From assembly GCF_018991925.1 (NCBI RefSeq), contig NW_024737068.1, positions 8,356,337 to 8,420,336 of the forward strand: 64,000 nucleotides of DNA. The letters run 5' to 3'. The stretch comes from Homarus americanus (lineage: Eukaryota; Arthropoda; Malacostraca; Decapoda; Nephropidae). Position 1 is the first letter of the stretch, and every line of letters starts with the position of its first letter. Below the pieces are notes generated by a model. It was given only the letters and a program-made list of their open reading frames with translations, ran no database searches and had not been told where the DNA came from. Positions 12,331-25,812 of this stretch are shown in pieces. The translations under genes were made by a program, and so were the position numbers.

Positions 12331-12893
12331 TTCACAGATATTAAAATTATTCTGATTTCAAGATATAACCATAATTTTAAACTGCTAAGTCTTTCAAAAA
12401 TATACTGGTCAGGTAGGTAAGGTCACCCAAACTTAAACATTAAAATAATAAGATAAAATGGTTCCACTAAGGAGCAAAGAGCATCACAGAGGACAAAAAG
12501 AAGGAACACAAATTAGTTTCCTGAAAGTGACTCAGAGAGATAATGTTCTCAGGTGCTTCTCCCGTCGTCTTAATCTCTCTAAAAACTTTGAGAGTTTGTC
12601 ACCAAAACATTCCTAAAATACCTCCTTTTTTCCTCCTTCCATCCTAATCCTCTCCTGCCGTTTGACCCGGGCATCTTATCCTTCTTTAGCCTACTCCTCT
12701 TTCTCCCACTTATCGCTCCATCTCGCCCATTCCTCCTTCTTAGGAAGCAAATAACAACAACAAAGGATGTGTAAACCACGCGAGACAGGGCGAGACAGGG
12801 CGAGATAAGACGAGACCGACAGCTATCTCGTGAACCAATGGCTTCTAATGTTCTTAATGGTGGAGATGGTATCACTGGAGGCTGTTAGGAGGG
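12331..12893. other. Anonymous spacer
   Basis: Unique sequence with a pyrimidine-rich part at 12610-12760 and a short GCGAGACAGG triplication near 12780-12810. No gene was supported. Confidence 0.4.
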
Positions 12894-13200
12894 TAGTGGG
12901 TGGGTGGGGCAGTGGTGGGTGGGTGGGGCAGTGGTGATGGTGGGTGGTGGTGAGGGTGGAGTGGCTGGGGCAGTGGTGGGTGGCTGGGGCAGTGGTGATG
13001 GTGGGTGGTGGTGGTGGGTGGGTGGAGTGGGTGGCTGGGGCAGTGGTGGGTGGGTGGGGCAGTGGTGGTGGCTGGGGCAGTGGTGGTGGCTGTGGCTGGG
13101 GCAGTGGTGGTGGTGGAGTGGTGGGTGGCTGGGGTAGTGGTGGGTGGGCTGGTGGTGGGTGGTGGGTGGTGGGATGTAGGGGTAGTGGTGGGTGACAGGG
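12894..13200. repeat. G-rich minisatellite (GTGGGTGGCTGGGGCAGTG type)
   Basis: About 300 bases of irregular 12-33 bp units made of GGTGGGTGG and CTGGGGCAGT blocks. The + strand carries dense runs of three or four G and so has G-quadruplex potential. Long Gly/Val/Trp frames are products of the repeat. Confidence 0.92.
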
Positions 13201-13225
13201 CGGTGAGGCCCAACATAGTCCAAAC

Positions 13226-13280
13226 CCAATCTAAACCTTAACCAACCTAACCTAACCCAACCTGACGTAACCTAACCACT
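13226..13280 (-). repeat. CCTAA telomere-like tract
   Basis: Irregular ACCTAACCTAACCCAACCTG repeats, the reverse orientation of TTAGG, interrupted by single changes. Confidence 0.75.
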
Positions 13281-13426
13281 TAAACTACAATGCCATACGT
13301 GTTATTTTTTTAATTGTTACACACCGTATCCTTATTTGTCCAGGAGTCTCTCTCTCTCTCTTTGCCTCAGGTCTCACACAGTCAAGAGATGGATGTTGAG
13401 ACTTGAAGATGAATGACTCCAGATGG

Positions 13427-13427
<1 letters not shown>

Positions 13428-13472
<45 letters not shown>
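13428..13472. repeat. (GT)n microsatellite
   Basis: Pure GT dinucleotides, about 22 units. Confidence 0.97.
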
Positions 13473-13474
<2 letters not shown>

Positions 13475-13621
13475 TCTTCCTATTTAATCTCCCTTTCCTT
13501 TCTATCATTTCGTCTTTCTTTCACTCTATTCCCACGCAAACAAAATCGACCAATCAGACGCCAACAAAACATAATGACAAAAATTTCAACCCAACCTCCT
13601 GATTAAGAAGTCAGTGATGCC

Positions 13622-14300
13622 CCCGTCTCAGCAGAAGGAAGAAGGAAGGGAAGAAAGGAAGGAAGGGAAGGGAAGAAACAGGAAAGGGAAGGAAGGAAAG
13701 GAAGGGAAGGAAGGGAAGAAGGAAGGACTAGGGATGGGAAGTATCATAGGTAGAGTAGGAAGTAAGGAAACAAAGAAAGGGAGGAATGAGGAGAGAAAGG
13801 GGATGGAGCAGGAATGGGGAGAATGAAGCGAGAGAAAGGATAAAGGGAGGTGTAAGGAAGAGGAGGAGGGAAGGGGAAGAAACGAATAGGGTGAGATATA
13901 GGAGAGAAATAAAGATAAAGAAGGAGAGGAAGTTGAAAAAGGACAGGAGGGGAGGGGGAGGGGAGAGGGAGGGAGGGGAGGAAGAATCAACAAGAAGATA
14001 AATAGAAGGGGCGGAAGGGAGGAGGAGGGAGGGAGGGGGAATTTGAAGTCTGGAGGCATCATGGGACAGTAGGGAATATAGTCGACCCCACCATACGGCC
14101 CCTGGGACGACGGTGTTTCCTGTCATCCGGAGAAATAAATATTTAGCTGGAGGAAACAAGGGGAAAGGAAGAAGAAGAATAGGGCGGAGGAGGACCTGAG
14201 GGGAGGAGAAAATGAGAAGAAGATGGAGATGAGAGGAGCAGAAGGAAGAGAACTGAAGAACAATTTTGGCAGGAAGTGGAAGGAGGAGGAAGCTGAGGGT
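13622..14300. repeat. Polypurine tract (GGAA/GAGG-rich)
   Basis: Almost only A and G on the + strand for 13622-14050, with AAGGAAGGGA and GGAGGGAGGG runs. After a mixed interruption (14050-14150) it continues to about 14290. Such tracts can form triplex DNA. The long open frames over it reflect the composition. Confidence 0.85.
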
Positions 14301-16494
14301 TTCTAACCTCATTCTTACCTGACCACACCTGGTAGGGCTCTATAGGAGTAAGGATGTATGGAGTGATGGAATATAGGTTAGGCGTGGGTACGAACGGAGA
14401 TATAAGGGATGTCTGGTGAGAGAGGAGAGAGAGAGGCCAAAACAAAGACACATGGCTGAAACTTAACAGAGAGAAATACCCAATACAATGGATATCGAAA
14501 ATATATCGACTGGTGTGGTGTGTGTGGTGGGGTGTGTGTGTGTGTGTGCTTGGCTAGTCTTGGGAGTTTAGCTTAATTATCTCTCATATTCTTCCTCCGT
14601 CTCTCACCTCCAAGGATTCTCATCCCCTGTTCATTACCCCCCACCCCACCCTACCTCAGTACACCATTTAGGAGCTCAGTAATCTAAGTATAAATCTTAC
14701 TGATATAGACTTAATTGAGGATCGTAAATTATCTGGAAGAGGGACAGCAAGAAGTCTCTGTGAGAGTTGTAGAAATCACCGGTAGATTCACGTGAAGTTA
14801 GAACTCATAGTTATGTTATATGATAATTAAACACCCTCATAATTGCAAACTGCTTAAAAACGCAATAAATTAAAACTTAACAAATTGTTAAAACTAACGT
14901 AAATCAGTTAAAACTCTAACGTGTTTAACGTTGGAAATTAACATAGAACCAACATGAAACCAAGTATTAAACCTAACATAACCAAGTTAAGACCTAACGC
15001 AACTGCTTAAAACCTAACATAACCAAGTTAAACCTAATTTAAAATCTAAACCGTTAAAATCTAATCAAAATCCAAAACGAACAACCATTAAAACTCAACC
15101 CAACCTAACGACTGGTGTTGGCCAATATAACGTCTCATAGTCCTCTTAGTTTAGGTGCGGGAACGACTGTGTGTCGTTACCTTAAATCACCGTGATAATA
15201 TTTTCAATCTTTATGTTTCATTATTTTACTATTAGTATTTTTATATATATTATATCCCTAAAAACTGAATGTACCTATTGAGTATAAACCAGGAAAACTT
15301 TATATGTGACGCAAGCATTAAAATAACGGCGGAATAATGGTAAGAAAATTTATATTATCAAATTACAAGGAAAGATGAATCGATTTAAATTTATAAGTCT
15401 GGTTTGCGTTTTCTTATATTTATCCAAAGGTATTCATGATCACCTGAAGGTTATCCTAATATTTCACCCGAAGGAAACCATCGTATTGTTAACTCTTAAC
15501 TAAATCCAAACCCAACCAAATCCTTTAAAGTAGAAGGTTAGGGTGAGCGCATTTCAGTGAAACAAAGAGTGTTTAATCTTATGATCCATTATGAAAGTAT
15601 TGGCGATAACGACATTATACACCAACTGAGGATCGGTAGGACCTGGCGATAAAGCCACCAGAAAAAACCCATACTGAGAGAATTTTAGAAACACTAGAAT
15701 ATGGTTATTCAAAGAAATGCTATATTAGGCAATGTAGGAAGGCCACCTGAAAAAATATAGTAATAATATTGGGCCATTACACACAAAAAATAGATGATAC
15801 ACAAAACAAACACACAAACACACACAATATGAGAAATGATGACACTAGAAGCATACTAACACACCCTGATTAATTAAATTATTTTGAAGATATTTATTTT
15901 GAAAGATATAATATTATGTTCAATGAGATCACATATTATTGTATACAATTTCACTTTTTAAGTAGTTAATACTGGTATAATTTATCCATCCTGGAAGAAG
16001 TGATTTATTTTTATTTTAGTTATTTTTGCCTATATTTTAAAAACTTATTGATTTGATTGATAATATATTAAATGACATGTAATAAAATGTTAGGATTATA
16101 TCAATTTGGTAAATGAGGTTGTGTTAATGAATATAGTGTTATTGGTGAGCCAGACTCCACAGAATACAAGCAGCCCCCAGGTTGTTTGAAGTCAAGTATC
16201 ACAGTCTGTATTAAAATAAGAACATGCTCATTACAGAGGTAATGGATGTTTTATGAAGTAATATAGTTCTTAATTTGTGTTATGACGAGAGTTTTGTTTA
16301 CGAATTGTGTTTAGAATTCAGAAACGAGGATGATGGGTTTTTGAAGAAGAGAAACAAAGTTGTAGATGGAATGCTGAACGAGATCTCCCATTCATCTGTC
16401 TCTGATTCATCTATCTCTCTCTCAAACATTCACTTATTATCAAGCTAATGTTTTAACAGTCTGATTTATTTATTCCGGTTATATCAAATGTACC
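14301..16494. other. Anonymous AT-rich DNA
   Basis: Contains a (GT)n run at about 14517-14548, many short AACCTAAC/TTAAAAC segments at 14830-15110 suggesting a decayed telomere-like or TTAAAACCTAAC repeat, and otherwise unique sequence. No gene was recognised. Confidence 0.4.
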
Positions 16495-16562
16495 TCCAAC
16501 TTAACCTAACCTAACCTAACTCAACCTTAAACTTAACTTAACCTAACCTAACCAAACCTAAT
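16495..16562 (-). repeat. CCTAA telomere-like tract
   Basis: TTAACCTAACCTAACCTAAC and related units with CTCAACCTT and CTTAACTT variants. Confidence 0.8.
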
Positions 16563-18900
16563 CTGAATCTGAAATTACAACAACGTATAAAAACAAAACC
16601 AGAACATTTAGTGTCCATAAACATAAAAAACAAACATAATTGTGTTTTTAAAATGTAAAACCCAAAGATACGCATAAAACTCAAAAAACAGAGCATTAAA
16701 AACGAACGTCAAAAACAGAACATACACAAAGCCACAACCAATAAATAGCTTGGTTATGGGGGAAACACGCCAATGACCACAAAACACTGAGGTCAGGTGT
16801 AATGTGGAGCCAGGTGTTCCCGTCGGTGGCAGAGGCAACTGCTCGGGTCTCCGCTTCTACCATGGACGATTAAACTATTTATTCATAGAGTTTACGTCGT
16901 CAATTCTTCCTGCAACCTCTCAATCTTAAACTTTTTTCAATTCCTCACCTCGTTAAACCCCTCCTTCACTCTGCTAAATCCTTCACCAAGGAATCTCCAC
17001 CGTTAAACTCTCCTCCCAACCTCGTTAATCTCTTCCTCCTTCAATTCGTTAACCTCTTCAATTAAATCCTTTCACCGTTAATTTCCTTCTTCACCCCAGT
17101 TCTCCTTCAATTCCCCTGTTAAATCCTCCTCCTCCTTCACCCTGTTAAACTCTTCACTGTTAAACTCTTTTCACCCTGTTGTTTCCTCCTTTCAAATCCT
17201 CCTTAATCCTCACCCCTTAAATCCTCCTCCTTCATCCTCGTTCTCTATCTGAAACAATAAAATAAATTGTTTCTTTATAATCTAGCAATAAAATTTTGTA
17301 ATTAAAAATTCTAATAAGATATTAAAAGATAGATATAAGTCAAATACAAGACAAACGACTAAATAACACTCAATTTACATAAAACCAGTGACAATCCAAA
17401 CACCAACGTAGATAAAACACGAAAGAAAACCCCAACTTACACCAACCATACATATTCGCTACTAAAATAAGTATTTGAACCTAATTTGACCCTAATATGA
17501 ACAACACATGAGGTTCAACCTTGTTATATACACCATAGTCCACCCAAGATCATGGATCAAAACTATCTATTAACTTATATTTAACTTTTATACCATCAAA
17601 GAATTGATTTCAGGTCAATCAAAACGAAGAACAATACATACGAGAATTGTCATTATCTTGCAGAATTGGCTTATGCAATCAAAACGAACAGTCAATTCAG
17701 ACCGATAGACAAGGTGATTCATTATAGAAATATATATTGATGAAAATTAAAAGCATAGATTATAAAATATATAGAAAGAACGAGAATACCAAGAAAGAAG
17801 ACGAGTAATACGACAGTTCAACTTGTTCTTCACAATAAGAAAAAGAGTAATAGGCCAATAGTCACCTGCAGCCACTAACAACAACAACATCCGGATCCTT
17901 CAACACATAATGGCCGATCAAGTGCAAGAACTGCCCATCATCTTACATCACTGTCGAGGGAGGAAGATACTTATACTCTTGCCACGGTGAGAAATACGAG
18001 ATCAGATTTTTCACGCAGCGCAGGTTCCTTAAAGTCAGAATTTGCACCTGGTGGAGCAAGGGACGGCGAGCCATTACAAAGCATACACACTGCACCGAGC
18101 AATGACCCCAGACCACAGACCCCACACGACTTAACAGTGTCCCAGATTACCCCTCTATGATAAATACAATTACATACAATGATTAACACACAGCCGAGAC
18201 TACCTTTTTATCACTTACCAAGCCCAGAGGTAAACACTATTACCAGGACCTGAAAATTGGATTAGTATATAATACACCCAGAAAAATACCAACCACAACA
18301 TGGCAACCTTTAACTCAAATCACACCACTCCTATCCTTTCAAATAATCAGACACACATACACAAGGATTTAAACAAGATATATTCCCTCACACCTGAGAG
18401 GAAATGAACCCAAAAAATAGATTAAGTCACCATAAACAATGAATCAATCATCATTAACACACACCATTAATTTCGTTGCAAATCCACAAGAACAGCTACA
18501 ACAACCTCATTAGTCCTCCCACAAAATATTAGCTCAGATCAATAACTAAGATATTCCCTTTTCAACCCCTGCCCAGGTGTCCAGCACACTTTCCAGCCTT
18601 AAATCCTTTCTGACCAGACAGCAAGTTATTGTCCCTGAAACCAAAGGCATGACTCTTTCCTCCTACCCCGAGCTTAGCAGAACCATAGATCCTCCAGAAG
18701 CACAGTACAAACATTCATGAAAACCAAAATTGTCTCAGAACTGAGATGCCACTTCAGAGCTAAACAATTACCACACACCACACTAACAGCGACGCAGCCA
18801 CAGCGACCCCACTCCACCACACTTCCATAATCAAAAGGAAAAGATGAACGAAGTGTCTTGTCTTATATCTATTTGCCCGTCAGCCTTGAATATCTTTCTT
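16563..18900. other. Anonymous DNA with a decayed pyrimidine-rich array
   Basis: At 16925-17245 the words GTTAAA, CTCCTTCACC and CTTCAATT recur about every 20-30 bp, the signature of a decayed minisatellite. The rest is unique AT-rich sequence. No exon or RNA gene was supported. Confidence 0.4.
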
Positions 18901-19000
18901 NNNNNNNNNNNNNNNNNNNNNNNNNNNNNNNNNNNNNNNNNNNNNNNNNNNNNNNNNNNNNNNNNNNNNNNNNNNNNNNNNNNNNNNNNNNNNNNNNNNN
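18901..19000. other. Assembly gap (100 N)
   Basis: Exactly 100 N. A round number is the usual placeholder for a gap of unknown size, so the flanks may not be truly adjacent. Confidence 0.99.
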
Positions 19001-19311
19001 AACCCAGAAGCAACCTCAACAGCCTTAATGACTTAATCTCACACACTGAGCAAATATAAATGAAAATATACACATTGAACTATATAAACTGAGAAAGAGT
19101 AAAAATCAATGAAGAGATAACAGGAATGAAAAAGATGAATGCTGAGGATTATTAACTTAAGGAACATGAATAAGAGAGCCTGATGAATTAGACATATTAT
19201 AACCAAATAGAAAGTGATTTTGATTTTCTGATATAACGAGAATGATAGAAAATATAAAGAGACTGTTTATAGATGAGGTCTACAAGCGTCACCTTACATA
19301 AAAGAACAGTA

Positions 19312-19313
<2 letters not shown>
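19001..19313. other. Anonymous spacer
   Basis: AT-rich sequence between the gap and the CA satellite. Nothing was recognised. Confidence 0.35.
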
Positions 19314-19383
<70 letters not shown>

Positions 19384-19440
19384 CAACCACACACACACCA
19401 CCCAAACAAGCACACCTCCCCCACACACACAGACAAACAA

Positions 19441-19476
<36 letters not shown>

Positions 19477-19519
19477 CACCCAAACAGCCCTCCCACACAC
19501 CAGACAAACAACCACACAC

Positions 19520-19570
<51 letters not shown>

Positions 19571-19622
19571 CACACACACACACCACCACCCAAAACAAGC
19601 CCTCCCCCACACACAGACACAA

Positions 19623-19682
<60 letters not shown>

Positions 19683-19770
19683 CACCCAAAACAAGCCCCT
19701 CCCCACACACAGACAAACAACCACAACACACACACACACACACACCCAAAACAACCCCCCCACACACACA

Positions 19771-19801
<31 letters not shown>

Positions 19802-19841
19802 CACCACCAAACAAGCCCTCCCCCCACACACAGACAAACAA

Positions 19842-19904
<63 letters not shown>

Positions 19905-19941
19905 CACTCCAAAACAAGCCCTCCCCCACACAGACAAACAA

Positions 19942-20006
<65 letters not shown>

Positions 20007-20046
20007 ACCACCCAAACAAGCCCTCCCCCACACACACAGACAACAA

Positions 20047-20122
<76 letters not shown>

Positions 20123-20165
20123 ACACCCAAAAAAGCGCCCTCCCCCCCACACACACAGACAACAA

Positions 20166-20229
<64 letters not shown>

Positions 20230-21313
20230 CACCCAAAACAAAGCCCCTCCCCACACAGACAAACAACCACACACACACACACACACACCACCCAAAAACA
20301 AGCCCTCCCCCCACACACACACACACACCACACCAAACCACCCCCACACACACACACACCACACCAAAACAAGCTCCCCACACACAGACAACAACCACAC
20401 ACACACACACAACCACCCAAAACAACCCCCACACAACACCACCCAAAACAAGCCCCCCACACACAGACAACAACCACACACACACACACACCACCCAAAA
20501 TACCACACACACACACCCACCCAAAACAAGCCCCCACACACACAGACAAACACACACACACACACCACCCAAAACACCCCCCCACACACACAGACAACAA
20601 CCACACACACACACACACCACCCCAAAACAAGCCCCCCCACACAGACAAACAACCACACACACACACACACACCCAAACAAGCCTCCCCACACACACACA
20701 CACCACCCAAAACAAGCCCCCTCTCTACACACAGACAACAACCACACACACACACACACCACCAAAACAAGCCCCCCCACACACACACACACCACAAACA
20801 CCCCCCCACACACACAACCACACCCAAACAAGCCCCCCACACACACACACCACCCAAACAAGCCCCCCCCACACACACACACAACACACACCACACCAAA
20901 AAACAAGCCCCCCACACACACAGACAAACAACCACACACACACACACACACACCACCCAAAACAAGCCCCCCCCACACACACACACACCACCAAAAACAA
21001 GCCCCCACACACACACACACACACACCACCCAAAACAAGCCCCCCCCACACACACACACCACCCAAACACCCCCACACACACACACCAAGCCCCCCCACA
21101 CACACAGACAACAACCACACACACACACACCACCCAAAACAAGCCCCCCCCACACACACACACACACCACCCAAACAAGCCCCCCCCCACACACAGACAA
21201 ACAACCACACACACACACACACACCAAACAAACCCCCACACACACACACACCCCAAAGCCCCCCCCCCACACACACACACCCAAAACAAGCCCTCCCCAC
21301 ACACAGACAACAA

Positions 21314-21357
<44 letters not shown>

Positions 21358-21435
21358 CCACCCAAAACAAGCCCTCCCCCACACACACACACACACCACC
21401 CAAACAACAAGCCCTCCCCCACACACAGACAACAA

Positions 21436-21473
<38 letters not shown>

Positions 21474-21522
21474 ACACACACTACCACCCAAAACAAGCCC
21501 TCCCCCCCACACAGACAAACAA

Positions 21523-21580
<58 letters not shown>

Positions 21581-21672
21581 CACAACACCCAAAAACAAGC
21601 CCCCCCACACACACACACCACCCAAAACAAGCCCCCTCCCCCACACACAGACAAACAACCACACACACACTA
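19314..21672. repeat. Composite CA satellite with a conserved core, about 30 units
   Basis: Variable (CA)n stretches alternate with a core that reads CACCACCCAAAACAAGCC, then CTCCCCCACACACAGACAAA and CAACC. The core recurs more than 30 times. (CA)n between cores is long (up to about 70 bases) in the left half and short in the middle. Both strands are open for about 800 codons (Thr/His/Pro or Cys/Val/Trp), but only because the sequence lacks stop triplets. No gene is implied. The array fits a microsatellite that captured a spacer and then expanded as a unit. Confidence 0.95.
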
Positions 21673-21800
21673 ATTAGTTTTTCACCCCTCGACTGACACC
21701 AGATACCCTTAGGTTAATTAAGTACGAGAGGGTACACTATTAGCTAACTCACCACGACCCGTCACCAGAAGATAAATCCTCAGTACCGTATGTCTGTCTG

Positions 21801-21843
<43 letters not shown>

Positions 21844-22224
21844 ACATCCTGATCACTAAGAACGAGACATTTAACGAAACAATAAGACACAAACGACGTC
21901 TAATATGAACTGTAAATTTAACTCCAATTACACCAAAAAATTATAAATGAGTCGTTCACATCCAGCAAAATGTAACACTTATTAATTTCTCGCTGTATAA
22001 CAAAATAGTAAGTGTTTCTTTACTCCAAAAATATGTGTAGTCATTGTACGTGGTCTAATATGTGTCGTCGCTTCTAGTATGAATTATTGAATTAAATATC
22101 TGGTGAAAATTACGTGGAATGTGTGTTTTTTTGGTGTGTGTTTTTAGGTGTTTGTCTGCTGTTTTATTCTTGGTGTTTATTTCCATATTGTGATAGTGGT
22201 GAGGAGATAATTATGTAATTAATA

Positions 22225-22226
<2 letters not shown>
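21673..22226. other. Anonymous spacer with (GA)n
   Basis: Unique sequence with a pure (GA)n run at 21803-21840. Nothing else was recognised. Confidence 0.45.
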
Positions 22227-22461
<235 letters not shown>

Positions 22462-22504
22462 GAGGAGGAGAAGGAGGGTGGGTATGTAGACTGTCCTAAA
22501 GGAG

Positions 22505-22558
22505 AATACACACACACGGACAAACACACGGACAAACACACGGACAAACACACGGACT
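22505..22558. repeat. 12 bp tandem repeat CACACGGACAAA
   Basis: Four consecutive copies, the last partial. Confidence 0.93.
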
Positions 22559-22561
22559 ACT

Positions 22562-23015
22562 AATTACAGGTGTGTGAAGCTTAAACATGATACTAATTAC
22601 CAGTGGGGGGGAGGGAGGAGACAGTCACAGAATGGAGGGATGACACCTCGATTCGACACGGGGATCTGGACTACGTTTTCGCCTGACGGAGCCCTTCAGT
22701 CATCAATACCAGCAGCATTGCCAACGCCAAACAAACCAACTCACACTCAAATACCATCAAAACTCCACTACATACATTACTTAACCCTGAATATCATACT
22801 TTTTAGGGGCATTTGGTGTATTTAGATTAGTTTAAGGTGATGTATGATGCTAAGGGTATGTTTAGGTCAGGTTGAGGTAGGGTATTTTGAGGTCGTGTGG
22901 GTGTGTGTGTGGGAGGTGGTAGCACTGTATGCCCTACCTTACTCTCTCCCGGGTTGGTGAGTGATGGAGGTTCAGAGTCTTTTGTCCTGTGTTTTGTGTA
23001 AGGTATTGTGGGAGT
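22562..23015. other. Anonymous spacer
   Basis: Unique sequence with G-rich ends. No exon or known repeat was seen. Confidence 0.35.
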
Positions 23016-23045
23016 TCTTCTTCTTCTTCTTCTTCCTCTTCTTCC

Positions 23046-23086
<41 letters not shown>

Positions 23087-23257
23087 TTCCTTCTCTTTTT
23101 TTTAATTTCTTTCTTTTTACCTTTTCCCTTTTCCCTATGTATGTATGTATGTATGTATGTATGTATGTATGTATGTATGTATGTATGTATGTATGTATGT
23201 ACAGTATGTATGTATGTATGTATGTATGTATGTATGTATGTATGTGTGTATGTATGA
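23016..23257. repeat. (TTC)n / (CTTCCT)n followed by (ATGT)n
   Basis: TTC triplets with a repeating TTCCTCTTC pattern at 23016-23095, a T-rich spacer, then (GTAT)n from 23137 to 23257 with one ACAGTATG interruption. Confidence 0.95.
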
Positions 23258-24296
23258 TTAATCATAATTCATAAAACTAATTTAGAAAACATATATATAT
23301 CAACGAACAATTATATCTCACTTGAACATCGTTAAATATGCAGGTAATCAGCCACTCAAGGTACCAGCTAAGGGTTGGCGACCACAGCCCTCCACAGTAG
23401 AAATTTCCCAGTCTGTCATTAAGCTATCCATCCTCCCACGTACGTTAACATCATCACGTACACATAACACATACACTCAGATCATCACGTACACACAATA
23501 GATACGTTCAGATCATCACGTACACACTGATCGCACGAGACCAAATTTCTCGTCCTCGAAAGCAAAATTACCCCTAAGGAAGTCTTGTCTTTTGGGTGAG
23601 AGGAAAACAGCAAATGTTACTTGAGTTTACCTGAGTTAATAATGTCTCAGGTAACCTTCCCACACCTTTAATAAAAACCTTCAGAATCCTTTGGCCAAAA
23701 AGCATCAACGTGATTTTCAACTTTGAGAATCACACTACAAATTATATGATTGAAATTTAGATTATTATTGGATAGATTTGCTGTTATTTATATTTTATTT
23801 TGTAAGTAATAGAATAAGTCAGAATGTATTACTTATAAGTGTAGAAGATATTAATGGTTATTGAAAATGTATTTTTAATGTATCAGATTAAATCACCTGA
23901 AACTCCACCTTCAAATTACCTCACCTGAAGGTTAATCACCCTTATTCAAACCTAACCTAACCAAACCCAAGAGAACGTTCAAAACACATACAAAAAATCC
24001 CTCATCAAAATTCTACCCCCCTTTAAGAAATTGATAACATCTGCTGGTTTTACGGATACTCTACACAAATTACTATCCTATTTTCCTCCCTGTGATTTTC
24101 AGTTATTCGTTTTTCGCTTAGTTCAATGTCCTCTGTGTTAGCTCCGTCCTGGGTGTTGTGTCGTGTGTCGCACAACAAAGGTGGGAGTACTTTTTTGACT
24201 GCTTCTGTGTATTCAAAATCTTATCGGTGTTTTGGTGCTTACATGTGAAACTGTGGGTGATTCTGACGTGGAAATTCATCGCCAATATACACACAC

Positions 24297-24298
<2 letters not shown>
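23258..24298. other. Anonymous DNA with a short 37 bp repeat and CCTAA tract
   Basis: CAGATCATCACGTACACAC recurs three times at 23449-23530 with a spacing near 37-40 bp. A short AACCTAACCTAACC run lies at about 23948-23962, close to two CACCTGAA words. No gene was recognised. Confidence 0.45.

Positions 24299-24343
<45 letters not shown>
24299..24343. repeat. (GA)n microsatellite
   Basis: Pure GA dinucleotides, about 22 units. Confidence 0.96.
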
Positions 24344-24348
<5 letters not shown>

Positions 24349-24730
24349 CAAACAGAGAGAAAAAGACAGAGAAACAGAAAAACAGACAAACATACATATA
24401 CAGTTGTGGGTCATACCTCTCACATATACATAAACATACACCCATCAAACATATCTATACATATATACATCTGCGTTTATATAACCACTATACGAAAAAT
24501 TCATACACAGATAAACGTATAATTTTTTTTTTTTGGGGGGAGTTATCTCGTAAAGACTAAGGCTATAATTCTTTCTCGTTTGCCCCACCAACACTGTGGC
24601 TCCTGTACTGATTCAACACCTATAATTACTCAGTGTCTCCTATATAATTACTACTCTATCATCATCCACATCCTGTTGTGTTTATCCAATATCAATTGTT
24701 ACCTTTTTCCCCGTCCAGTAGGTGTTGTCG

Positions 24731-24755
24731 TCTCTCTCTCTCTCTCTCTCTCTCT
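24731..24755. repeat. (TC)n microsatellite
   Basis: About 12 TC units. Confidence 0.93.
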
Positions 24756-24861
24756 TAATTTCTTCTTGCTTTGTTCTTGTTCTTCATCTTCTTTTTGTAT
24801 TTGTTTGTGTTGTTGTTTTTCTGCCTCTTGTTGTTCTTTATTCGTCTGTTGTAGTGTATTA

Positions 24862-24862
<1 letters not shown>

Positions 24863-24892
<30 letters not shown>

Positions 24893-24929
24893 TGTATGTA
24901 TGTATGTATGTATGTATGTATGTATGTAT
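24863..24929. repeat. (GTAT)n microsatellite
   Basis: About 16 GTAT units, the same motif as at 23137 and 42788. Confidence 0.96.
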
Positions 24930-25560
24930 ACTCTCTCTTCCACCTCCTATCCATTTATAGTCTTTGCTTATTTTCTTATAGTTCTTACTTAGTGTTTCTG
25001 TTTACACTTACAACCATATCCCCGAAGTGTTCCTCTCTTGGTTGGTCCGATGTTTATAAAAAAAATATTAAAATTTCAACTTTCACAGATATTTATGTAA
25101 ACATTTTCCCCCTTAGTGGAGACGTATAAACACATCTAACTATCATGACGTAAATTGAAATATGATAAAAAAAATGGTATTCGAGTCCTATGATTATTAT
25201 TGATAAGAAACGTTTACTTAGCACCAGTTACTAGAGAAAGACTATCGTTTACAATAACCTTACTTAAAATACTAGTAAATGTAGACGTAAGAGCGTATCT
25301 AACAAGCGTTACTTCGGTTAAAGCGTAAGATTAACGCACAAAAATGGCTTCACAATTACACTGAGACTCTTACATATCGAGAAACGTTTATTTAGTACAA
25401 GTTACGAGACAAAATTAACACTCAGAGTCATTTAGTGAATCCCGGCCATTGGTATCAGTTCAGGCTACGCATCCCGTTTTCTTTAATCTCTGGTTATTAA
25501 TTTCTTTTAGAGGGAAACTGTTTTAATGGTTATTTGTCTGAGGATTATGGAAAAGAAGAT
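24930..25560. other. Anonymous AT-rich spacer
   Basis: Unique sequence with no recognised feature. The words AAACGTTTA and TTAGTAC/TTAGCAC AGTTAC recur twice (25208 and 25384), hinting at an old duplication of roughly 175 bp. Confidence 0.4.
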
Positions 25561-25745
25561 AGGATTAGTGAGGGGGGGGTAGAGAGAGGGGGGTAGAGGG
25601 TTGAGGGAAAGAAGGAGAAGAGGTCGGAGGGAGGAAGAGGAAGATGGGAGAGGTATGGGAGAAGTGGAGAGAAAAGATGAAGGAAAGGGTTTGAGAGACA
25701 AGGGAATGGGAGGAAAAGGAAGGGACAAAGAGAAAGAGAGGAACA
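25561..25745. repeat. Polypurine tract
   Basis: A/G-only sequence with GAGGAAGA and GGGAGAGG runs on the + strand. Confidence 0.8.
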
Positions 25746-25812
25746 ATACACATTATCTACACAGTATATTGTACACACAAGACAACACTATACAACGCGA
25801 CACAACACAATG

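Noticed and set aside
16608..16838. Minus-strand 76-codon frame with hydrophobic segments
   Set aside because: AT-rich phenylalanine/tyrosine/valine composition fits chance; no recognised family and no supporting context.
19273..21696. Open frames of about 800 codons on both strands
   Set aside because: They consist only of CA/TG repeat translations (His/Thr/Pro or Cys/Val) with no stop-containing sequence possible. No domain, no non-repeat coding flank.
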